Shown here piece by piece: positions 8,210 to 13,875 of a DNA stretch of 15,093 nucleotides; positions within the stretch are counted from its first letter, which is position 1, and each line of letters begins with the position of its first letter. The DNA is taken from contig JABXGS010000093.1 in NCBI GenBank assembly GCA_016550425.1, positions 1 to 15,093 of the forward strand, written 5' to 3'. The position numbers and the translations under genes are program-made. The notes under the pieces are model-generated. The model was not told the DNA's origin. It did not search any database and worked only from the letters and a program-made list of their open reading frames with translations. The DNA is from an archaeon. GTDB lineage: Archaea > Asgardarchaeota > Hermodarchaeia > Hermodarchaeales > Hermodarchaeaceae.

Positions 8210-8704
8210 ATGTCAAAAGAACCCCAATCCAAACCAGAACTGGTGGCTGTCATCCGATTACGCAGTAGTATTGGGCTACGCCAAGAAGCAAAAGACACCC
8301 TATTGACATTAAGCCTCTCTCGGGTGAATCATGCGGTGGTTCTGGATAAACGTCCAACCTATCTGGGGATGTTTCAGAAAGCAAAGGACGCTATCACCTG
8401 GGGCGAAATTGATGCCCCCACCTTGTCACGTCTTTTACGAAAACGAGGGCGTCTTATTGGAGATAAATCAGTCACGGATGAATATGTGGCTAAGCACTCC
8501 AAATACAAAACCATCGATGAATATGCTGAGGCTCTCGTGGCTCAGAAGGAAGAAGCTCTTGCTTTACCCAAACTAAAGAAAGTCTTTCGGCTTCGCCCCC
8601 CTTCGAAAGGTTTCCGTGGAAGTCTTAAGCGAACTATCCAACAAAAGGGTGAATTAGGTTATCGCGGCGCAGAAATTAACGCCCTCCTCAAACGAATGTC
8701 ATAA
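8210..8704 (+). CDS. rpl30: 50S ribosomal protein uL30
   Basis: Large-subunit protein of the long archaeal/eukaryotic L30 (L7) type. The 164-residue product has the L30 core at the N-terminus (VAVIRLRSSIGLRQEAKDTLLTLSL, HAVVLDKRPTYLGMFQKAKDAITWGEI), then the archaeal extension with LPKLKKVFRLRPPSKGFRG and the ending GELGYRGAEINALLKRM. I chose the ATG at 8210; the in-frame ATG at 8201 is only 2 bases from the CGGAG SD, whereas 8210 has proper spacing. It starts right after the uS5 stop (8206-8208). Confidence 0.95.
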   Translation: MSKEPQSKPELVAVIRLRSSIGLRQEAKDTLLTLSLSRVNHAVVLDKRPTYLGMFQKAKDAITWGEIDAPTLSRLLRKRGRLIGDKSVTDEYVAKHSKYKTIDEYAEALVAQKEEALALPKLKKVFRLRPPSKGFRGSLKRTIQQKGELGYRGAEINALLKRMS

Positions 8705-8736
8705 GAGGAATGATGCGAAACTAGGAATGATTAACA

Positions 8737-9276
8737 ATGCCAGAAGAAGATGATCGACGGAAACGCAAACGCTGGTGGGATGATGAATCCACCGATGCTC
8801 AATTTGAAGCCATCCAACGAATGTTTGAAGAAATCATGAAAATGTTCTCTGATGTTAATCCCGAAGACATGTTTGGACCTGATGCACAACATCAACTTGA
8901 AGAAATCATTAAGCAATTGCAAAAGAATCCCATGGTCTGGGGTTTCTCAGCAGGTATCGGGTCTGATGGCAAGATGCGCTTGAACCCCTTCGGCAACCTC
9001 AACCCAGATGGAGCCCCGCCAGTAGTGCGAGAAAAACGTGAACCCCTCATCGATGTAATGGAAGAAGATAACAAGGTCATTATCATCGCCGAGTTACCCG
9101 GTGTGAAACGAAACGAAATTAATGTCAAAGTCACTGATTATAAAGTCACGATTCAGGTTGAATCCACCAAACGACAATATGCCAAAGACATTGATCTGCC
9201 GGTTCCAGTTGATATGCAATCAGCTAAGACCAGTTATAATAATGGCATCTTGGAGATCCAACTTCAGAAACGCTGA
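8737..9276 (+). CDS. Hsp20 / alpha-crystallin family small heat-shock protein
   Basis: ATP-independent holdase chaperone by family. The 179-residue product has a charged, aromatic N-terminus (RRKRKRWWDDES), an amphipathic helical region (about 20-62, EAIQRMFEEIMKMF), an archaeal-type linker (NPMVWGFSAGIGSDGKMRLNPFGNL) and an alpha-crystallin domain from about residue 101 (REPLIDVMEEDNKVIIIAELPGVKRNEINVKV) to the end (SAKTSYNNGILEIQLQKR). The ELPGV and YNNGILEI motifs are diagnostic. It stops right after the last beta strand, so the C-terminal IxI motif used by many Hsp20 proteins for oligomerisation is absent. It sits 32 bases after uL30 and 20 bases before uL15, inside the ribosomal-protein cluster and on the same strand, so it is probably co-transcribed. 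Confidence 0.93.
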   Translation: MPEEDDRRKRKRWWDDESTDAQFEAIQRMFEEIMKMFSDVNPEDMFGPDAQHQLEEIIKQLQKNPMVWGFSAGIGSDGKMRLNPFGNLNPDGAPPVVREKREPLIDVMEEDNKVIIIAELPGVKRNEINVKVTDYKVTIQVESTKRQYAKDIDLPVPVDMQSAKTSYNNGILEIQLQKR

Positions 9277-9296
9277 GAAATTTGGAGAAGATGAAT

Positions 9297-9965
9297 ATGT
9301 CTGTACGCAAAGATAAACGGGTTCGTCGCCTGCGCGGTGGTCGTACCCACGGGTATGGCCGAATTGGTCAACACCGCAAAGGTGGTCAACGCGGGGGTAA
9401 AGGTAAAACCGGTGGCAAAAAACATGATTGGACCTATGTCACGGCTCACGATCCCGAGCGGTTCGGAAAACACGGGTTTCATCGCCATAGCAAACTCCGG
9501 CAAGACCATGCCACAATTAATGTAGGTGACATCGCACGGAACCTTCCACGATTTACAGAGGGTCAAGCTCCTGCAAAGGGCACACCGCTCACGATTGATT
9601 TAGCTGCACATGGTTATGATAAGGTGCTCGGGACAGGACAGATTTCCGTGCCCATCACAATTTCAGCTCCCCTTTTCACCCACCGCGCTGCGGAGAAAAT
9701 TAAAGCGGCTGGAGGAAAAATTAAAGGCACGGTTCAGGAGCCAACCAAACACCTTGCGCCTTCATTGAAAGAGGCACCCAAAGCTGCTCCTAAAAGCAAA
9801 CCAAAACGGGCTCCTAAAACGAAAACGAAACGAAAAACATCTGCCAAAGCTAAACCCACGAAAAAGGTTACAAAGAAAAAGACCACTACGAAGAAAAAAA
9901 CTGCATCGAAGGCAAAGAAAAAACCGAAACGAGCGACAGCTACAAAAGGAAAAGCAAAGACCTGA
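9297..9965 (+). CDS. rpl15: 50S ribosomal protein uL15 with a lysine-rich C-terminal tail
   Basis: Large-subunit assembly protein. The core (about residues 1-147) has the archaeal start SVRKDKRVRRLRGGRTHGYG, then IGQHRKGGQRGGKGKTGGKKHDWTYV and FGKHGFHRH, and the L15 fold through VPITISAPLFTHRAAEKIKAAGG. A further 75 or so residues are almost only K, A, P, T and R, unlike ordinary archaeal L15. I chose the ATG at 9297: GGAG at 9284-9287 is 9 bases upstream, and it gives the normal family N-terminus. The in-frame ATG at 9291 and TTG at 9282 lie too close to, or inside, the SD. It is the last ribosomal protein before secY. Confidence 0.95.
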   Translation: MSVRKDKRVRRLRGGRTHGYGRIGQHRKGGQRGGKGKTGGKKHDWTYVTAHDPERFGKHGFHRHSKLRQDHATINVGDIARNLPRFTEGQAPAKGTPLTIDLAAHGYDKVLGTGQISVPITISAPLFTHRAAEKIKAAGGKIKGTVQEPTKHLAPSLKEAPKAAPKSKPKRAPKTKTKRKTSAKAKPTKKVTKKKTTTKKKTASKAKKKPKRATATKGKAKT

Positions 9966-10010
9966 ACCAAAACATAATTAAACAGCAAGACCTTCCGCAA
10001 TTCAATCTCG

Positions 10011-10026
10011 AAACGGATATACTGAA
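10011..10026 (+). promoter_or_regulatory. Possible archaeal promoter (TATA-like) upstream of secY
   Basis: The 88-nt gap between uL15 and secY is longer than nearly all gaps in the cluster. It holds GGATATACT at 10015-10023 with an A-rich CGAAAC just before it, resembling a TATA box with a BRE. Transcription about 25 bases downstream would start near 10044, leaving about 10 bases of leader, which fits the lack of a clear SD before secY. A second A/T-rich stretch at 9971-9982 is also possible. Sequence resemblance only. Confidence 0.3.
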
Positions 10027-10053
10027 AACACGGAATAGTTTGGGGCAAACGGC

Positions 10054-11604
10054 ATGAGTCGGTTTCTCAACGCACTACGTCCAATAATTCGCGTCATGCC
10101 AGAGGTCAAGGCACCCGACCGCAAGGTCTCTTTCCGTGAAAAACTCATCTGGACCGCAGTAATCCTTGTTTTGTACCTCCTCATGGCTAGCCTGCCCCTC
10201 TATGGCATTAACCAAGACTTAGGCTTTGACTACTTCTTCTGGCTCCGCACCATCCTCGCCTCCTCACGGGGCACTCTCATGGAACTCGGCATCGGCCCAA
10301 TCGTCACTGCCGGCCTCATCATGCAGCTCCTCGTCGGCTCCCAACTCATCCGCGTCGATATGTCTGACCCCTATCAACGATCGCTCTATACGGGTGCCCA
10401 GAAGGTTCTCGCTGTATTTATGACAGCCTTTCAAGCCTTCGCTTACATCTTTGCCGGTGCTTACGGACAGGTTCCCAGTCAGCTCGACTACGGTGGCGCA
10501 ATCCTCGTCTTCATTCAACTCATGTTTGCAGGCATTGTAGTAATTATGATGGATGAAACCATCCAGAAAGGGTGGGGTCTAGGTAGCGGGGTCAGCCTCT
10601 TTATCATGGCCAACGTCTGCACCCAAATCCTCTGGGGCATGTTCTCCATCTCTTTTGCCCAAACCAGAGATATTCCCACTGCTCCCATTGGCTATCAAGG
10701 CATCGTCCCCTTTATCTTACAAAACCTAGGTGGTTGGTCTGCTAACGGCTGGGATCCAAGTGTAATTTATAATCCACTGGATGAAACAGGCTTTATCGCC
10801 GACCCCGTGACCATCTGGTTTAGACCACAAAATCCCAGAGCCAGCATGCTCGGACTCTTTACCACATTCATGACCTTCGTCCTCGTTATCTTCATGGAAT
10901 CCTACCGTGTCAATATTCCTCTCCAATATGCCCGCTACCGTGGCTTCCGGGGACAGTACCCCATTAAACTTCTCTATGTCTCGAACATCCCGGTAATCTT
11001 CACCCAAGCCCTCTATGCGAATATTCTTTTCATTACCCAAATCCTCTGGGTACAACTTCCTGCCCTCCAAGGTAACTTCTGGTTTGGTATCTTCGCCCGA
11101 TATGCCGTTCCTGAAGGTGGAGGCAACTATCTTGTCCCCGAACCACTCACCTTCGTCTGGTTCCTCACTCCCCCCATCGGCATCCTTTCCTTATTCGAGA
11201 CACTCCCTGGGGGAGCTCCCATAGGCTGGGTCAGAGCCATCGGTTATGCTGTACTCCTCATGGTCTTCTGTGCTGCCTTCGCTCGCCTTTGGATCGATGT
11301 CTCCGGTATCTCACCCCGTGACGTCTCCCGACAACTCATCGGCGCTGGCATGCAAGTCCCCGGCTTCCGCCGATCACCCCAAGTTATCGAAAAAATCCTC
11401 AACCGCTACATCCCCACCGTGGCCATCCTCGGTGGAATCATTGTCGGTGCCCTTGCCGCCTTCGCTGACTTTCTCGGCGCCCTCACCACTGGCATAGGGA
11501 TATTACTATCCGTCGGCATTATGCGGCAGTATTTCGAGATCTTAGCGAAGGAGCAGTTAGGTGAGATGCATCCGATGATGCGTGGCCTGTTGGGTGTCGA
11601 ATAA
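10054..11604 (+). CDS. secY: Protein translocase subunit SecY (Sec61 alpha homologue)
   Basis: Core channel of the Sec translocon in the cell membrane, through which secreted and membrane proteins pass. The 516-residue product has about ten hydrophobic segments. Key stretches are the N-terminal PEVKAPDRKVSFREKLIWTA (about 16-35), the segment ILASSRGTLMELGIGPIVTA (67-86) reaching the plug/TM2 region, RVNIPLQYARYRG in the TM6-TM7 loop, and LNRYIPTVAILGG (about 449) to QYFEILAKEQ in TM9-TM10. Many of these match eukaryotic Sec61 alpha more closely than Methanocaldococcus SecY. It is somewhat longer than typical archaeal SecY (about 435-490), mainly in the TM5-TM6 loop (about residues 210-270). 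The ATG at 10054 is the first after an in-frame stop at 10036-10038; no clear SD is seen. Codons are strongly C-rich until the last 100 bases. Confidence 0.96.
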   Translation: MSRFLNALRPIIRVMPEVKAPDRKVSFREKLIWTAVILVLYLLMASLPLYGINQDLGFDYFFWLRTILASSRGTLMELGIGPIVTAGLIMQLLVGSQLIRVDMSDPYQRSLYTGAQKVLAVFMTAFQAFAYIFAGAYGQVPSQLDYGGAILVFIQLMFAGIVVIMMDETIQKGWGLGSGVSLFIMANVCTQILWGMFSISFAQTRDIPTAPIGYQGIVPFILQNLGGWSANGWDPSVIYNPLDETGFIADPVTIWFRPQNPRASMLGLFTTFMTFVLVIFMESYRVNIPLQYARYRGFRGQYPIKLLYVSNIPVIFTQALYANILFITQILWVQLPALQGNFWFGIFARYAVPEGGGNYLVPEPLTFVWFLTPPIGILSLFETLPGGAPIGWVRAIGYAVLLMVFCAAFARLWIDVSGISPRDVSRQLIGAGMQVPGFRRSPQVIEKILNRYIPTVAILGGIIVGALAAFADFLGALTTGIGILLSVGIMRQYFEILAKEQLGEMHPMMRGLLGVE

Positions 11605-11695
11605 CCTGTGGACATTAGGCTTTCGATTGTGCGCTCGAAAAGCTCTTAAGGTTAAGACAGTGAACTGTGCCAGTATTTCAGTGGAGGTTAACCCA

Positions 11696-12283
11696 TTGCA
11701 AGTGCGTAAGGTCGTTGTGGTCAGTGGCGTCCCTGGTGTCGGAAAAACCACGGTGGTGACAGATGCAATTCGTATGGTTGAAGATCGTCTCAACGTGTCA
11801 TTGATTACCTATGGTTCAGTGATGTTTGAAATCGCCCAAAAGAAACGGCTTGTAGAGAATCGTGACGAGCTCCGCCGGCTTCCCGTTAAAAAGCAACGCG
11901 AAGTACAGAAGCTGGCAGGTGAACGTATCGCCGCAATGAGTAAAACGCAAGTCGTTATCGTAGACACGCATACATTGATTCAAACCGCGGATGGAGGCTT
12001 TTTAATTGGCCTTCCGAAGTGGGTAGCAGAAGCGATTCGCCCAGCCTCAATTGTCTTGGTGGAAGCGGATCCTGCCAATATTGCTTCTCGACGGGCAAAA
12101 GATCCGACACGGACACGGGATGAACAATTAGTGGATAATATTGCTGCCCATCAATTGCTCTGTCGCTCAGCAGCAGTGGCGGTGGGGACACTAACCGGTG
12201 CAACCGTACTGATTCTTAAGAATGTAGAGGGTAAAGCAGAGGAAGCCGCAACTGCCTTTGCTAAGTTACTGTTGAAAGTGTGA
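11696..12283 (+). CDS. adkA: Adenylate kinase, archaeal AdkA type
   Basis: Converts ATP plus AMP to two ADP in the cytoplasm. The 195-residue product has the P-loop GVPGVGKTT at residues 11-19, then YGSVMFEIAQKKRLVENRDELRRLP, KLAGERIA, VIVDTHTLI (Walker-B-like region) and GLPKWVAEAI, all as in archaeal adenylate kinases. I chose TTG at 11696: a strong GGAGGT (11683-11688) ends 7 bases before it, and the first beta strand (VRKVVVVSG) follows at once, matching family length (about 190-196). An upstream ATG at 11582 would overlap secY and add 38 residues with no family likeness. GTG at 11702 is a weaker alternative. Adk after secY is the usual archaeal order. Its stop overlaps the next start (GTGTGA). 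Confidence 0.93.
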   Translation: MQVRKVVVVSGVPGVGKTTVVTDAIRMVEDRLNVSLITYGSVMFEIAQKKRLVENRDELRRLPVKKQREVQKLAGERIAAMSKTQVVIVDTHTLIQTADGGFLIGLPKWVAEAIRPASIVLVEADPANIASRRAKDPTRTRDEQLVDNIAAHQLLCRSAAVAVGTLTGATVLILKNVEGKAEEAATAFAKLLLKV

Positions 12284-12930
12284 TAACCGTGCAGAATATT
12301 CTTGTTGATATTGCCGTAGCCATTCGAGCGGCACTAGGACCGTGGGCGTTTCCCCCTTTGTCCGCAATCGTTGTGATGATAATTAGTATTATTATCTCTT
12401 TGATCTCAAACCTAGTGAATCGACATTTCATTGATTACGATCGGCTGAAACGCTCCCGTGAAGAAATTAACAAATACAATGAAATGAAAAAAAAGGTCAG
12501 AGAGGAAACCAATCCAAAAGCCAAACGAAAACTGGAACTAAAAATTAAACGCCGTGAACGATACATCGTGAAACTGCAAGGGGATGTGAGTAAGCAGTCC
12601 TTTCTTCCCATGATGATTACCATTATTCCTTTCATTCTAGTTTATACGACTATGAATGGTGTTTTTATTGACCCGGGTGTTGCGTTTCCTCCGGATCCAG
12701 TTCCAGCCCCGGTTATCTGGTCCCCGGTCAACTTTGCACAAATTTTAGGTAGTTTTGGTCTGGGGTTTGGATGGCAGTATGGTCAATGGATTACTACTGG
12801 ACTATATTATCCCGGTGTACCTTTAGGTGGAATGGGTCTCTTCTACATTTATTGGTACATCATCTGTAGCTTTACCATGAATATGGTTATCCAGAAATTC
12901 TTGGGTACCTCCATGACCACCGGCTATTAA
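12280..12930 (+). CDS. EMC3/TMCO1-like membrane protein (DUF106), Oxa1-superfamily insertase
   Basis: Membrane protein of the archaeal DUF106 family, related to eukaryotic EMC3 and TMCO1 and to the YidC/Oxa1/Get1 insertases. By family it should help insert membrane proteins co-translationally. The 216-residue product shows three hydrophobic segments at about 27-46, 108-125 and 186-208. Between the first and second is a long charged coiled-coil (about 52-102, rich in K/R/E), the ribosome-facing feature of the superfamily. A proline-rich external loop (about 131-150) precedes the last part. The start is GTG at 12280, overlapping the Adk TGA by three bases; GTG at 12289 is possible. Its position after SecY and Adk is the usual archaeal one. 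Confidence 0.9.
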   Translation: MITVQNILVDIAVAIRAALGPWAFPPLSAIVVMIISIIISLISNLVNRHFIDYDRLKRSREEINKYNEMKKKVREETNPKAKRKLELKIKRRERYIVKLQGDVSKQSFLPMMITIIPFILVYTTMNGVFIDPGVAFPPDPVPAPVIWSPVNFAQILGSFGLGFGWQYGQWITTGLYYPGVPLGGMGLFYIYWYIICSFTMNMVIQKFLGTSMTTGY

Positions 12931-12952
12931 TGAAAAATGCGCGTGTGATGCC

Positions 12953-13507
12953 ATGGGCTTGACAATCGCGGTCAGCGGGTTACACGGAGCAGGTACTACC
13001 ACTGTCGCTCAAGGGCTAGCTAAGGCGTTCAATCTCCGCTACGTGTCGGCAGGAATGATTTTCCGCCAGCTAGCGGAAGAACGAGGCATCACCTTAACCG
13101 AACTCAGCAAGATTGCTGAAGAAAATCGACAAATCGACCAAGAAATCGATAATCGCACACAGAAAGAAGCTGAACGTGGTAATGTAGTTATAGACGCCTA
13201 CATCGCTGGCTGGGTGGTGCGCCGACAAGCAGACTTGACATTTTATCTTCGTGCACCCCTAGAAGTCCGGGCTCTGCGTATTGCTAACCGGGAATCGCGG
13301 AACTATGAAGAAATTTTGAAAGAAACCCAAATCCGTGAGCAAAGTGAATTATCCCGGTTCCGAGAATTCTATGGCATTGATGTCACAGATACACGCCTTT
13401 TCGATATCGTATTGAATACCGACGGGTTCAACGCAGTTGCTACGATAAATATATGTATTGCAGTGGTAAAGGCGTATCTTACGTCCTCCGGGACGACATC
13501 CGAATGA
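12953..13507 (+). CDS. cmk: Cytidylate kinase, archaeal type
   Basis: Phosphorylates CMP/dCMP with ATP in the cytoplasm. The 184-residue product has a P-loop GLHGAGTTTVA (residues 9-19), LRYVSAGMIFRQLAEERGITL (28-48), the IDQEID segment (61-66) and LRAPLEVRALRIANRE (lid region), then FREFYGIDVTD..LFDIVLNT, closely following archaeal Cmk. One oddity: the usual '(E/D)GR(L/D)' segment that presents an Arg to the substrate here reads VVIDAYIAGW (about 78-87), with Tyr in the Arg position. ATG at 12953 is 22 bases after the previous gene. eL34, often encoded just before Cmk in archaea, is absent here. Confidence 0.9.
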   Translation: MGLTIAVSGLHGAGTTTVAQGLAKAFNLRYVSAGMIFRQLAEERGITLTELSKIAEENRQIDQEIDNRTQKEAERGNVVIDAYIAGWVVRRQADLTFYLRAPLEVRALRIANRESRNYEEILKETQIREQSELSRFREFYGIDVTDTRLFDIVLNTDGFNAVATINICIAVVKAYLTSSGTTSE

Positions 13508-13554
13508 GGCTGGAGTGGCGACACACCAGCTGACCGTCAACCGGTGGAGGTTGA
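13508..13554 (+). promoter_or_regulatory. Two adjacent hairpins in the eL14 leader, the second masking the SD
   Basis: Hairpin 1 (13508-13531) begins right after the cmk stop. Its arms GGCUGG-A-GUG and CAC-A-CCAGCU close on a GCGA loop (GNRA type), with a single A-A mismatch and an outer G-U pair. Hairpin 2 (13537-13554) has six perfect pairs, UCAACC with GGUUGA, around a 6-base loop. Its 3' arm and loop contain the GGAGGT SD (13546-13551) used by eL14. Folding would therefore hide the SD. Seen by pairing alone; no energy was computed. Confidence 0.5.
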
Positions 13555-13560
13555 ATTTCC

Positions 13561-13827
13561 ATGAGTTTAGTTGAAGTTGGAAGAATTTGTGTGAAAACAC
13601 ACGGTCGAGAGGCCGGAAAAAAATGTGTTGTTGTTGAACGCGTGGATAAGAACTTCGTCGTTATTTCTGGACCCCAAGAAGTGAGTAGCGTCAGGCGTCG
13701 ACGTTCAAATGTTGACCATTTGAATCCGACCACAAAGAAAATCAACATTAAGGCGGGGGCAGAAGATCCCGCTATCGTGAAAGCCATCAAAGAAGCAAAA
13801 CTCACTCCCTTTATGAAAGAGAAATAA
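13561..13827 (+). CDS. rpl14e: 50S ribosomal protein eL14
   Basis: Archaeal/eukaryotic large-subunit protein with a KOW/SH3-like fold. The 88-residue product starts SLVEVGRICVKTHGREAGKKCVVVERVDKNFVVISGPQ, the standard eL14 N-terminal half, then VRRRRSNVDHLNPTTKKINIKAGAED and a short helical end. Length is typical (about 80-100). ATG at 13561 follows GGAGGT with 9 bases spacing, in a 53-nt leader that can form two hairpins. It lies between cmk and cbf5, as in many archaea. Confidence 0.93.
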   Translation: MSLVEVGRICVKTHGREAGKKCVVVERVDKNFVVISGPQEVSSVRRRRSNVDHLNPTTKKINIKAGAEDPAIVKAIKEAKLTPFMKEK

Positions 13828-13875
13828 TAGAAGTAATAATCACTCCTATTTAAGGAACTGAGGAGGACTTCAGAT

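Noticed and set aside
13499..13538. A k-turn (L7Ae-binding) at the base of the first eL14-leader hairpin
   Set aside because: Tandem G-A pairs can be drawn (GA at 13506-13507 with GA at 13532-13533), but the second stem needed for a k-turn has only one good pair.
13846..13855. TATA-like CTATTTAAGG between eL14 and cbf5
   Set aside because: It could be a promoter, but it would place the transcript start near 13876, downstream of the strong SD used by cbf5, which is contradictory; not listed as a feature.
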